Translations under genes and position numbers: made by a program
Notes under the pieces: generated by a model
What the model saw: only the letters and a program-made list of their open reading frames with translations
The model's database searches: none
What the model was told of the DNA's origin: nothing
Part shown: piece by piece, positions 1 to 6,536 of the stretch
Position numbering within the stretch: the first letter of the stretch is position 1
Layout: each line of letters begins with the position of its first letter
Assembly (NCBI GenBank): GCA_905215635.1
Contig: CAJMQX010000037.1
Location: 1 to 6,935 of the forward strand
DNA length: 6,935 bases
Direction: 5' to 3'
Origin: an uncultured bacterium
Lineage (GTDB): Bacteria; Bacillota_I; Bacilli_A; RF39; UBA660

Positions 1-1
1 T

Positions 2-54
2 CCAGTAGAGGGAGCAGATGGAAAGGTGCTCTACGTTTGGTTCGATGCACCTAT
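2..54 (+). CDS. metG: Fragment of methionyl-tRNA synthetase, foreign to the rest of the window
   Basis: Frame 2 of the first bases reads PVEGADGKVLYVWFDAP. This matches the conserved catalytic-domain segment of methionyl-tRNA synthetase, which normally continues IGYIS; the wording is closest to what I know from Bacteroidota enzymes. Methionyl-tRNA synthetase charges tRNA-Met in the cytoplasm. Only about 17 residues are present. The match stops after DAP plus the first bases of the next codon, and the frame then runs into rnfD sequence and stops at 77-79. G+C here is about 50% against about 25% in the rest, so codon use is also unlike the neighbours. Neither end of a gene is present. I infer a chimeric contig end or, less likely, a real recombination scar; it should not be read as a gene of this organism. 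Confidence 0.75.
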
Positions 55-767
55 GAATCAGGTAATAAATATATACTAAAGAAGAAGATATTACTACTAA
101 TAATAGTAGATATGAAATAATATATGTCTTGATGATTAAGTAATCCTGATAATAATAAGACTATAAAATAAGTTAAGATATATGAAAAATAAATATTATA
201 TTTGATAGATTTTTTATAAAATAGATAGAAGAATACCAATAATGACACTATTGGAGTTATATAAATATTATTGAATAAAACAGCAATAAAGCCTTGATTA
301 TTAATTAGATTTTTTATTGTAAGAATATCATCTATTGGATAAGCAAAATCATTTTGATAATAACGATATAGATAGATAGCAATAATACCATATAATGTAC
401 AAGATAAACTAATATTTTTATAAATATATTTTGCAATGATTGAGATAAGTGTTGCAATAATTGAAATCATTATTTTTTCGTTATAATTAAAAATAGTAAT
501 TATTAGAGCAATAGATATTGTAGTACTAGTAATCTTGGATTTATTATTTTTTACATATCCGAAAAAGCAATCAGTGGCAATACTACAAAGAGTAGTTCCT
601 AATAAAGTTTTTAAGATATTTAAAATGGTAATGGTATCTTTTAATATTAAATTATAAATAAGTAAGTATATGGTAAAGAATATTAAAGTATATAAATAAT
701 TTCTATTTATTTTAGATACACTATTATTTGATTTAACATAAGTACCTTTAGGAGTTATAAAATTCAT
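51..767 (-). CDS. rnfD: Rnf complex membrane subunit RnfD, divergent, C-terminus cut off by a junction
   Basis: RnfD is an integral membrane subunit of the Rnf ferredoxin:NAD+ oxidoreductase, related to NqrB, and normally carries a covalently bound FMN. The 238 readable residues are strongly hydrophobic. I count about eight likely membrane segments: near 24-43, 47-65, 82-95, 99-117, 118-135, 158-184, 190-209 and 214-235. The N-terminus (ITPKGTYVKSNNSV) resembles the RnfD start, and YLFYKKSIKYNIYFSYILTY (181-200) matches the family's GGIYLLYRK...SYLLT block. The ATG overlaps the rnfC TGA as ATGA, with GGAGG ten bases upstream, so translation is probably coupled. Two things are odd. The (S/T)GAT flavin-attachment motif is not visible; the matching stretch reads DDILTIKN (146-153). 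The frame also ends at LLPDS, where the family has its DPVTTP block, exactly where foreign sequence begins. About 80-100 residues are missing, and the TAG at 51-53 is probably artificial. The assignment rests on context plus a weak family match. Confidence 0.72.
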   Translation of the reverse strand: MNFITPKGTYVKSNNSVSKINRNYLYTLIFFTIYLLIYNLILKDTITILNILKTLLGTTLCSIATDCFFGYVKNNKSKITSTTISIALIITIFNYNEKIMISIIATLISIIAKYIYKNISLSCTLYGIIAIYLYRYYQNDFAYPIDDILTIKNLINNQGFIAVLFNNIYITPIVSLLVFFYLFYKKSIKYNIYFSYILTYFIVLLLSGLLNHQDIYYFISTIISSNIFFFSIYLLPDS

Positions 768-2008
768 TTCTTTAATTCCTCCTTAATATTATTAATTATA
801 TTTCTTACTTCTATTTTAGCTGGGCAGACATAAGAACATAAGCCGCAACTAACACATTTATCTATTTTTAATTCTTTGGCTTTATCAGGATTATTCATAA
901 TCATTGATGGTATTAAGTTAACTGGACATACTTCACTACATTTACCACATTTAATGCATGGGCTTGTTTCTGGTTTTTCATAATCCATTACCACAATGCA
1001 TCCTAGGTCTTTAGTAATTATTAGTTCATCAGTAGGAATTGGAGAACCCATCATAGCTCCTCCAGCTATTAGAAGTGGATTTTTCATTTTGTTATATCCT
1101 GAGGTTTTCATCATTACCTCATTAAAGTTAGTGCCTACTCTTAGTTTATAGTTAGCAGGCTTTTTAATACCAGGGCCAGTAATTGTAACAATTCTTTCTA
1201 CTGGTGGTTTATGATATTTTAAGAGTTCATAGATAGAGTATATCGTTGATACATTATTTACAACAGTGCCTACTTCAAGTGGATATCTATCATAATTTAA
1301 TTCTAAAATAGTATTTACAAGGTTTCTTTCATAACCACAAGGGTAAGCATCTTCTAAACTATATATTTTTATATTAGGATATGTATTTATGTATTTTAAT
1401 AGTTTTTTTATTACTTGATGATTAGTTTCTTTGATGGCAATATAACATTTCTCAATATGCATAATCTCCATAATAGCATCTATTCCTTCTAATATTTCTT
1501 CAGGATTATTATACATTAAGGCACTATCAGCACTTGGATAAATTTCACATTCAGAACCATTTACGATAAGATATTTGATTTCTTTTTTAGTATCATATTT
1601 AATATACGATGGAAAGTCAGAACCACCCATTCCAGTAATTCCATAATGCGTTAACAGATATAAAAATTCTTCTTTGCTACATTTAGTAATATCTTTCTTC
1701 TTTCCTGCTTTATCTAGGTATTTTTCTTTAAAATCATTTTCTATTACTACACAGTTAACTAGTTTACCATTAGAAATATACTTTTCAGCAAAACCAACGA
1801 CTGTTCCACTGACAGTAGATAATAGCGGCATATCTGAGGTGATGTTCTTGCCAATGATTGTACCAATGCAGACATAATCACCAGCATTTACAACGGAGTT
1901 ATACTTATATCCTAGACGGCTTTCTAATGGAATATATATAACTTGAATCTCTAAATCATCAATAATCTTTTTAGTTGGACTAACTTTGTGGTCTTCGATA
2001 AATACCAT
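764..2008 (-). CDS. rnfC: Rnf complex subunit RnfC (two 4Fe-4S clusters, NADH/FMN-binding fold)
   Basis: RnfC is the peripheral, NuoF-like subunit of the Rnf complex, which moves electrons between ferredoxin and NAD+ at the cytoplasmic membrane and pumps Na+ or H+. The 414-residue protein has the expected order of parts. An N-terminal barrel/biotinyl-like segment (IPLESRLGY near 26-34, VNAGDYVCIGTIIG 40-53) comes first. The FMN/NADH-binding core follows, with GITGMGGSDFPS at 123-134, NGSECEIYPSAD at 150-161 and VGTVVNNVSTIYSIY at 246-260. GGAMMGSP lies at 316-323. Two C-terminal ferredoxin motifs use Cys351/354/357/361 and Cys385/388/391/395, both CxxCxxCxxxCP. The protein is compact, without the long C-terminal tail seen in some proteobacterial RnfC. 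The ATG at 2008 is preceded by AAAGGAG nine bases away. Departures from consensus are Asp131 in place of the second glycine of GAGFP and Ile156 in place of the proline of ECEPY. RnfC relatives such as PrdC or PduS are alternatives, but the overlapping rnfD-like gene favours RnfC. Confidence 0.9.
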   Translation of the reverse strand: MVFIEDHKVSPTKKIIDDLEIQVIYIPLESRLGYKYNSVVNAGDYVCIGTIIGKNITSDMPLLSTVSGTVVGFAEKYISNGKLVNCVVIENDFKEKYLDKAGKKKDITKCSKEEFLYLLTHYGITGMGGSDFPSYIKYDTKKEIKYLIVNGSECEIYPSADSALMYNNPEEILEGIDAIMEIMHIEKCYIAIKETNHQVIKKLLKYINTYPNIKIYSLEDAYPCGYERNLVNTILELNYDRYPLEVGTVVNNVSTIYSIYELLKYHKPPVERIVTITGPGIKKPANYKLRVGTNFNEVMMKTSGYNKMKNPLLIAGGAMMGSPIPTDELIITKDLGCIVVMDYEKPETSPCIKCGKCSEVCPVNLIPSMIMNNPDKAKELKIDKCVSCGLCSYVCPAKIEVRNIINNIKEELKK

Positions 2009-2056
2009 ATTGATTATCTCCTTTCCTTAGCTTAATAGTTATTTACTTCTAAGATA

Positions 2057-2084
2057 ATTATACAACAAAATAAAGTTAATTCAT
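2057..2084 (-). promoter_or_regulatory. Candidate promoter for rnfC-rnfD
   Basis: Read on the minus strand, a perfect TATAAT lies at 2062-2057. It gives a start point near 2050 and a leader of about 40 bases before the rnfC ribosome binding site. Sixteen bases further upstream is ATGAAT (2084-2079), only a half match to TTGACA. The -10 element is strong and the -35 is weak, so an activator or simple AT-richness could account for it. It lies downstream of the terminator of the preceding gene, so rnfC probably starts its own transcript. Confidence 0.4.
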
Positions 2085-2224
2085 AGAAAAATGTTAATAA
2101 ATGTCTCAATGTGTAGAAGAAAATATGCAAAATATTAACTTATGTGTTTACTTAATGAGATATATTTTTAGAATCATATATAAATATAAGATAATATGCG
2201 ATGTATTTAAAACATAATATGAAG

Positions 2225-2270
2225 GGAAAGAAAAAGCTCTGATAGTGAACTGGTCTATACAAAGCTTTTT
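2225..2270 (-). terminator. Intrinsic terminator of the CofE-like gene
   Basis: An 8-base stem pairs AAAAAGCT (2231-2238) with AGCTTTTT (2263-2270). The 24-base loop contains a further possible ATAG/CTAT pairing (2242-2245 with 2254-2257). On the minus strand the stem ends in TTTTT, then CTTTCCC, about 45 bases past the stop codon of the gene at 2315-3499. On the plus strand it is also followed by T-rich sequence, so it could act both ways. The stem is short and low in G+C, and the loop is long. Confidence 0.6.
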
Positions 2271-2314
2271 TATTTTTTAAAATTTAATTTAAATGTGATT
2301 ATTTTTTATTGATA

Positions 2315-3499
2315 TTAATCATTTGCGTAGTTATCAAAATATCCTTGAATATATACTACTGGGGTGCCTTTATCTCCTGAGCCTGAAGTTAAATCGCAAA
2401 GAGATCCTATTAAGTCAGTTAGTCTTCTTGGAGTTGTTCCTTGGGTTACCATTTGACCTTTTAAATCTTGATCTTTTTCTTTTATTTCTTCCTTAATAGC
2501 AGATGCTAGTTCTTCTCCACGTAGATTAGCAAATTTATTATCTGATACGTATTTCAATTTTATTTCATTTGGAGTACCAATCAAACCTTTAGTGAAAGCT
2601 GGTGATACAACGGGATCAGCTAATTCCCAAATATGTCCGACAGGATCTTTAAATGCCCCATCGCCATAAACCATGACTTCAATATTTTTACCAGTTAATT
2701 TTAACATACGTTCATGAATTTCTTCAACTAATTTATCACCTGTTTTAGGAAATAATTTCAATCTTTCTTCAGTAGATTTATTTGATCCTAATAAACCATA
2801 TTCAGGATTATATCCAGATCCATTTATTGGCTTATTCATTATTTCATATAAACCATATACATGCGCACCGGCTTCTTGTAATAGCTCTTTAGTCTTAAAT
2901 CTAGTATGGATATCACAGTTAATAACATTATTAGTATATTTTAGAATGTCTTTAGGGTTATTTGAAAAGACAAATTCTGCTTTACAATGTTCACTTTCAA
3001 TTAACTTTTTATAAAAATTTACCATGTTAATACCAGTAAATGGATGAAGAAAATCACCAAAATGATCAAAATATTCTTTCTCAGTGATTACACTATCTAG
3101 AGTAAAACGACTTTGGGCTAGTTTATTTTCATCCATGATACCATTACCTACTTCATCGCTTGGAAATGATAGTAACATAGTTATTTTATTCATTCCTCTA
3201 GCGATGCCTTTTAATATCATAGAAAATCTATTACGACTTAAAATAGGAAATACTAAACCAACTTCCCTATCAGGAAATTTACTAGTAACATCAGTAGAAA
3301 TGTCAGAAACAGTAACATAGTTTCCTTCAGATATACCTACAACAGCTTCAGTAATGGCAATTATATCATGATCTTTAAATTCAAAACCTTCACTCTCTTT
3401 AGCTTTTATTATTGAATCTATTACAGTATCTGCTAAATTAGTATCTTCCTTTATTATTGGAGTTCTTATTCCTCTTACAACTGTACCTACATATCTCAT
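2315..3499 (-). CDS. CofE-like / coenzyme F420-0:L-glutamate ligase family protein, real substrate unknown
   Basis: The 394-residue protein belongs to the F420-ligase (CofE, COG1478) superfamily. Archaeal and actinobacterial CofE uses GTP to add L-glutamate to F420-0. The long form seen here is the one usually annotated this way in Bacillota. Recognisable parts are GTVVRGIRTPII (5-16), the helix and DIIAITEAVVGISEGNYVTV (45-64, matching CofE's GD-(V/I)-VVAQK-(V/I)-VS..EGR region), GLVFPILSRNRFS (81-93), SFPSDEVGN (111-119), CDIHTR (195-200), GSGYNPEYGLLGSNKSTEER (227-246), VMVYGDGAFKDPVGHIWEL (275-293) and TTPRRLTDLIGSLCDLTSGS (355-374). I chose ATG 3499 because AAGGAGG sits eight bases upstream and the family match begins at MRYVGT; an in-frame ATG at 3547 has no such site and adds 16 unrelated residues. 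It is a lone gene with its own promoter and terminator. No F420 biosynthesis gene is visible here, so a gamma-glutamyl ligase acting on another acceptor is an inference only. Confidence 0.85.
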   Translation of the reverse strand: MRYVGTVVRGIRTPIIKEDTNLADTVIDSIIKAKESEGFEFKDHDIIAITEAVVGISEGNYVTVSDISTDVTSKFPDREVGLVFPILSRNRFSMILKGIARGMNKITMLLSFPSDEVGNGIMDENKLAQSRFTLDSVITEKEYFDHFGDFLHPFTGINMVNFYKKLIESEHCKAEFVFSNNPKDILKYTNNVINCDIHTRFKTKELLQEAGAHVYGLYEIMNKPINGSGYNPEYGLLGSNKSTEERLKLFPKTGDKLVEEIHERMLKLTGKNIEVMVYGDGAFKDPVGHIWELADPVVSPAFTKGLIGTPNEIKLKYVSDNKFANLRGEELASAIKEEIKEKDQDLKGQMVTQGTTPRRLTDLIGSLCDLTSGSGDKGTPVVYIQGYFDNYAND

Positions 3500-3537
3500 T
3501 TTATTTTCCTCCTTATATGTACTATTTTTATAATTTA

Positions 3538-3565
3538 ATTTTATCATATATTTTATAAATTACAA
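3538..3565 (-). promoter_or_regulatory. Candidate promoter for the CofE-like gene
   Basis: Read on the minus strand, TTGTAA (3565-3560) is followed after 16 bases by TAAAAT (3543-3538). Transcription would start near 3531, about 30 bases before the ATG at 3499, with the AAGGAGG site in between. In such AT-rich DNA similar boxes occur by chance, so this is a moderate to weak call. It is supported by its placement and by the divergent gene on the other side. Confidence 0.35.
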
Positions 3566-3625
3566 GATTTTAATTATAATGATACTAGTAGTTAAATTTA
3601 TAATATCAAATATGTGTAAAGTATG

Positions 3626-3654
3626 TTGTATTTTTCTTATTTTTTTAATATATT
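3626..3654 (+). promoter_or_regulatory. Candidate promoter for rnr
   Basis: TTGTAT (3626-3631) and TATATT (3649-3654) are separated by exactly 17 bases. They predict a start near 3661 and a leader of about 27 bases ahead of rnr. Two perfect TATAAT boxes further upstream (3575-3580 and 3599-3604) lack a good -35 partner, but they could serve as alternatives. Confidence 0.45.
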
Positions 3655-3687
3655 TATATTGAAGGTAACTTATGTGTATGGAGTGTA

Positions 3688-5787
3688 ATGATGAATAATG
3701 AAGTAAAAGATATAATAATTAATTTAATTGAGGAAAGAAACGGAAAAATTAATTTTAAAGAGTTAAGAGAAAAGACTAATTTGGATACGTTGAATCTCGA
3801 AAATTTGCTTTTAGAACTTAAGCTTGATGGTAAGATATTACAAGTTGCTAATAAGTATCAACTATTTCCTGATGATTTGTTAATTGGAGAAATAAGTACA
3901 ACTTTATCAGGCAAAAATGTAATATTTTATGATGGAGAAATGATACCACTAGCAAGTGATTCATTTGACGCTATTATTTTTAATGATATTGTAGCCTTTA
4001 AACTTAATGAAAATCATGAAGCAGAGATTGTATCTGTTGTTGATAGAAGAATTAAGAACATTACTTGTGAAGTAGTTATTGAAAATGGTGTTAAAAAAGT
4101 AATTCCATATCACAAGAATATTAAAGTTAGTCTAGATAAAAATGATATGAAAGAACTATTAGATGGTGATATCATTTTGGTTGATATTGATGTTAATAGT
4201 GATGATGAATATTGTAATGCTATTCTTATTAAGAAACTCAAGATTAAAGACAGTCCTAATAGAAAAGAAATTGAGATAGGAATTAATTTTGGGTTTGATG
4301 ATGAGTATAGTGATGCTTATATGGAGGAATTGTCTAGGCTTCCTAAAGATATTAGTAATGAGAATTTATCTAAAAGAAAAGATTTTCGCAGTCTTAAGAC
4401 AATGACGATTGATGGAACACATACTAAAGATATGGATGATGCTTGTAGTGCTGTTAGACTAGAAAATGGGTATATTAGAGCATATATACATATTTCAAAT
4501 GTTTCTCATTATGTTAAGAAAGGATCATTACTATTTGAGAGAGCTTGTGATAAAACTACTAGTTTATATTTAAATAATTCAGTATTTCATATGTTTCATC
4601 ACATTTTATCAAATGGAATATGTTCTTTAAATCAAGGAGAAGACAGACTTACTATAACGGTAGTGATGGATATAGATGAACATGGTTATATTCATAATAC
4701 GCAAATAGTTAAATCTGTAATTAATTCTGATAAGAAGATGACTTATGATGATGTTGATGTTATTTTAAAAAATGAAGGTATTCCAGAAGGATATGAAGAT
4801 TTTGTGGAGGATATTTGGTTACTTAATACAGCTGCTGTTAGAATTAGAGAAAGAATGAATGAAGATGGTGCTATTACTTTTGCAAATACAGAATTAGAAA
4901 AAGTATATGATAGTGATGGAAAACTTATATCTTATCATTGTATGGGTGAAAGTCCTGCTAGAAAATTAATTGAATATTTAATGCTTGCTGCTAATTCGGA
5001 AGTTGCTAAATTCTTATATTATTCACCATTGCCTGGAGTATTTAGAGTTCATGAATATCCAGAATTAAGAAAAGTTAATGAAGCAATTAGAGCAATTAAT
5101 GATTTGGGTAAGAGAATTAAACCATTAAAGGAGCTTGATAGTCCTATTGCTTTACAAAAAATTCAAAAACAACTTCAAGATGATAAAGATTATCAAATAT
5201 TATCAACTATTTTACTTAAATTTATGAAACGTGCAAGATATTCTACTTATAATTCAGGTCATTTTGCTTTAGCTTTATATTTTTATACACATTTTACTTC
5301 TCCGATTAGAAGACTTCCTGATTTGCTAGTTCATATGGAGCTTGATATGTTGTTAGATACTCCTGAACTTATTGAAAATATTGATATTGATGCAATGGAA
5401 AAGAGACTTAGTGATCTTTGTACTAGATCTTCAATTATGAGTAGAAGAGCTGATTTAGCAGAACAGTTAGCAGAAAAAAATTCAATTATTGAGAGTATGC
5501 GAAACAATATTGGTGAAGAATTTGAAGGTGTTATATTAGATATTGGAAGCAAAATTAAACTTAGAATTAATTCAATTGATATTACAGTTCCATTAAATGA
5601 TTTGAATGAAAACTTTAAATATAATAAAAAGAGAAAGTTATTTTATGATGAGAGTAATGATACATATTTGAAGATGGGTACTAAAGTTGTTGCAAGATTG
5701 AATGATATAGATATTTATGGTAATAATTTAAGAGTTACTATTTTAGGAGCAATTAATCCTAAAACTTTGACACTTAAGAAAGACTAA
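3688..5787 (+). CDS. rnr: Ribonuclease R (3'-to-5' exoribonuclease of the RNB family)
   Basis: RNase R degrades structured RNA 3'-to-5' in the cytoplasm, including rRNA and, with SmpB-tmRNA, faulty mRNA. The 699 residues show an N-terminal winged-helix domain (about 1-60), cold-shock/OB domains (about 65-210), the RNB catalytic domain (about 235-560) and a C-terminal S1 domain (about 608-690, starting IGEEFEGVILDIG). The metal-binding set IDGTHTKDMDDA supplies Asp242, Asp248, Asp250 and Asp251, all conserved. LSNGICSL (307-314), GHFALAL and HFTSPIRR (535-542) are further family signatures. ATG 3688 and ATG 3691 are adjacent; GGAG at 3680-3683 is four bases from the first and seven from the second, so 3691 may be the true start. 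Odd points are VFHMFHH (299-305) where the family has VIPMLP, and Leu543 after the RR pair, where an aromatic residue is usual. It is a single-gene unit, divergent from the CofE-like gene and convergent with yqeY. The winged helix and length favour RNase R over RNase II. Confidence 0.96.
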   Translation: MMNNEVKDIIINLIEERNGKINFKELREKTNLDTLNLENLLLELKLDGKILQVANKYQLFPDDLLIGEISTTLSGKNVIFYDGEMIPLASDSFDAIIFNDIVAFKLNENHEAEIVSVVDRRIKNITCEVVIENGVKKVIPYHKNIKVSLDKNDMKELLDGDIILVDIDVNSDDEYCNAILIKKLKIKDSPNRKEIEIGINFGFDDEYSDAYMEELSRLPKDISNENLSKRKDFRSLKTMTIDGTHTKDMDDACSAVRLENGYIRAYIHISNVSHYVKKGSLLFERACDKTTSLYLNNSVFHMFHHILSNGICSLNQGEDRLTITVVMDIDEHGYIHNTQIVKSVINSDKKMTYDDVDVILKNEGIPEGYEDFVEDIWLLNTAAVRIRERMNEDGAITFANTELEKVYDSDGKLISYHCMGESPARKLIEYLMLAANSEVAKFLYYSPLPGVFRVHEYPELRKVNEAIRAINDLGKRIKPLKELDSPIALQKIQKQLQDDKDYQILSTILLKFMKRARYSTYNSGHFALALYFYTHFTSPIRRLPDLLVHMELDMLLDTPELIENIDIDAMEKRLSDLCTRSSIMSRRADLAEQLAEKNSIIESMRNNIGEEFEGVILDIGSKIKLRINSIDITVPLNDLNENFKYNKKRKLFYDESNDTYLKMGTKVVARLNDIDIYGNNLRVTILGAINPKTLTLKKD

Positions 5788-5821
5788 TATTTATACCTAA
5801 AACTTGAATTAAAAATTAAAT

Positions 5822-5872
5822 AACCTATAAGATTTATTTTCTAGTTAAGAAGATTGCATCTTATAGGTTTTT
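5822..5872 (+). terminator. Intrinsic terminator of rnr
   Basis: A perfect 12-base stem pairs AACCTATAAGAT (5822-5833) with ATCTTATAGGTT (5858-5869), with a 24-base loop and a run of five T ending at 5872. It begins 34 bases after the rnr stop codon. On the minus strand the stem is followed by the T-rich TATTTAATTTTT, so it may also stop transcripts arriving from yqeY. Confidence 0.75.
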
Positions 5873-5956
5873 ATGTATCTCATTTTATATCTTATATTTT
5901 ATTTTTTTTTTTGAATTAGATTTGATAAAAATTAATAATAATACTTTTATGACAAT

Positions 5957-5989
5957 TTAAAAGCAATGTAGGTTTCATGTACATTGCTT
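5957..5989 (-). terminator. Probable terminator of the rpsU-yqeY transcript
   Basis: A perfect 10-base stem pairs AAGCAATGTA (5961-5970) with TACATTGCTT (5980-5989) around a 9-base loop. Read on the minus strand it ends in TTTT then AAATTG, so the U-tract is short. It lies about 85 bases beyond the yqeY stop codon. On the plus strand no T-tract follows, which favours the minus-strand reading. Confidence 0.55.
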
Positions 5990-5995
5990 ATATCT

Positions 5996-6068
5996 ATATC
6001 AAACTATAGAACCGAGATATCTAATTTTTAGTAAGTGATTACTAGATTTTAGATTCTACAGTTGATAT
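5996..6068 (-). other. Long imperfect hairpin just downstream of yqeY
   Basis: Directly after yqeY the DNA can fold as a long stem. ATATCAA (5996-6002) pairs with TTGATAT (6062-6068). After a one-base bulge, 6004-6011 pairs with 6054-6061; the single mismatch there is A/C on the plus strand but a G-U pair in a minus-strand transcript. After an 8-base one-sided bulge, TCTAA (6020-6024) pairs with TTAGA (6049-6053), and an apical TAGTAA/TTACTA stem (6029-6034 with 6039-6044) is closed by a four-base loop. I read this as a 3'-untranslated structure of the rpsU-yqeY mRNA. Without a T-tract of its own it is not a simple terminator, and its function is unknown. Confidence 0.4.
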
Positions 6069-6074
6069 CCAAAA

Positions 6075-6524
6075 TTATAAATTTGCAAGCTTATCTTTGA
6101 TGATGCTATTAACTTTACCCATATCAGCTTTTCCTTTTACTTTTGGAGATATTTCTTTCATAATAATTCCCATATCTTTGCTGCTAGTTGGGTTTAATTT
6201 AGCGAATGCTTCATCAATTATCTTGTTAACTTCTTCATCAGATAATTGTTCTGGCATATATGTGTTTAGTATAGCAATCTCTTTTTGATTTTGCTCTACT
6301 AAGTCTGTTCTATTAGCCTTCTCAAATTCTTTAATTGAGTCATTTCTCATTTTTATTTGTTTAGAAATAACTGCAATTACTTCATCATCATTTAACTCTC
6401 TTTTTTTATTAATTTTTTCAAGTTGAATAGCGCCTTTTACCATACGGATAACTCCCAATGAGAAACTATCTTTGTTTTTCATATAGGTAATCATATCACT
6501 ATTTATTTTTTCTACTAAAGTCAT
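6075..6524 (-). CDS. yqeY: YqeY / GatB-Yqey-domain protein
   Basis: This 149-residue protein is a full-length YqeY. The family resembles the tail domain of GatB, the amidotransferase subunit that makes Gln-tRNA or Asn-tRNA, and is thought to bind tRNA, though the role of the stand-alone form is not settled. The family pattern is clear: MTLVEKINSDM at the start, LGVIRMVKGAIQLEKI (23-38), DDEVIAVISKQIKMRNDSI (46-64), the YMPEQLSDEE block (89-98), KDMG (116-119) and PKVKGKADMGKVN (127-139). I chose ATG 6524 because AGGGAG is eight bases upstream; an in-frame GTG at 6533 would sit on top of that site. It follows rpsU after 12 bases, the same rpsU-yqeY order as in Bacillus subtilis, so both are read from one transcript. 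The rpsU stop codon TAG forms part of the yqeY ribosome binding region, which suggests translational coupling. Confidence 0.93.
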   Translation of the reverse strand: MTLVEKINSDMITYMKNKDSFSLGVIRMVKGAIQLEKINKKRELNDDEVIAVISKQIKMRNDSIKEFEKANRTDLVEQNQKEIAILNTYMPEQLSDEEVNKIIDEAFAKLNPTSSKDMGIIMKEISPKVKGKADMGKVNSIIKDKLANL

Positions 6525-6536
6525 TTTACTCACTCC

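Larger units (their letters stand above)
2009..2314. other. Gene-free spacer between rnfC and the CofE-like gene
   Basis: This 306-base stretch lies between two minus-strand genes. It holds the rnfC ribosome binding site, a likely rnfC promoter around 2057-2084, and a terminator hairpin at 2231-2270. The part between, about 2086-2225, is very AT-rich. The only structure I see there is a 7-base inverted repeat, GTTAATA (2093-2099) with TATTAAC (2133-2139). I find no convincing small gene, tRNA or recognised riboswitch. The terminator and fresh promoter mean that the CofE-like gene and the rnf genes are probably separate transcripts. Confidence 0.6.

Noticed and set aside
764..767. Possible use of TGA as tryptophan, as in Mycoplasma relatives
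   Set aside because: TGA ends rnfC at the right place after a normal RnfC C-terminus, and tryptophans in RNase R and the CofE-like protein are encoded by TGG.
1674..1877. Plus-strand open frame inside rnfC
   Set aside because: It is antisense to a strongly conserved gene, with no ribosome binding site and no recognisable protein features. Similar overlapping frames at 3084-3320, 5331-5552 and 6097-6288 were dropped for the same reason.
2101..2217. A 38-codon plus-strand open frame in the spacer between rnfC and the CofE-like gene
   Set aside because: There is no ribosome binding site upstream, the composition is that of random AT-rich DNA, and it lies in a region better explained as the upstream spacer of rnfC.
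3583..3590. TACTAGTA palindrome in the divergent region between the CofE-like gene and rnr, as a possible operator
   Set aside because: Eight bases of symmetry in AT-rich DNA is expected by chance. The flanking sequence does not extend the symmetry clearly, and no regulator gene is nearby.
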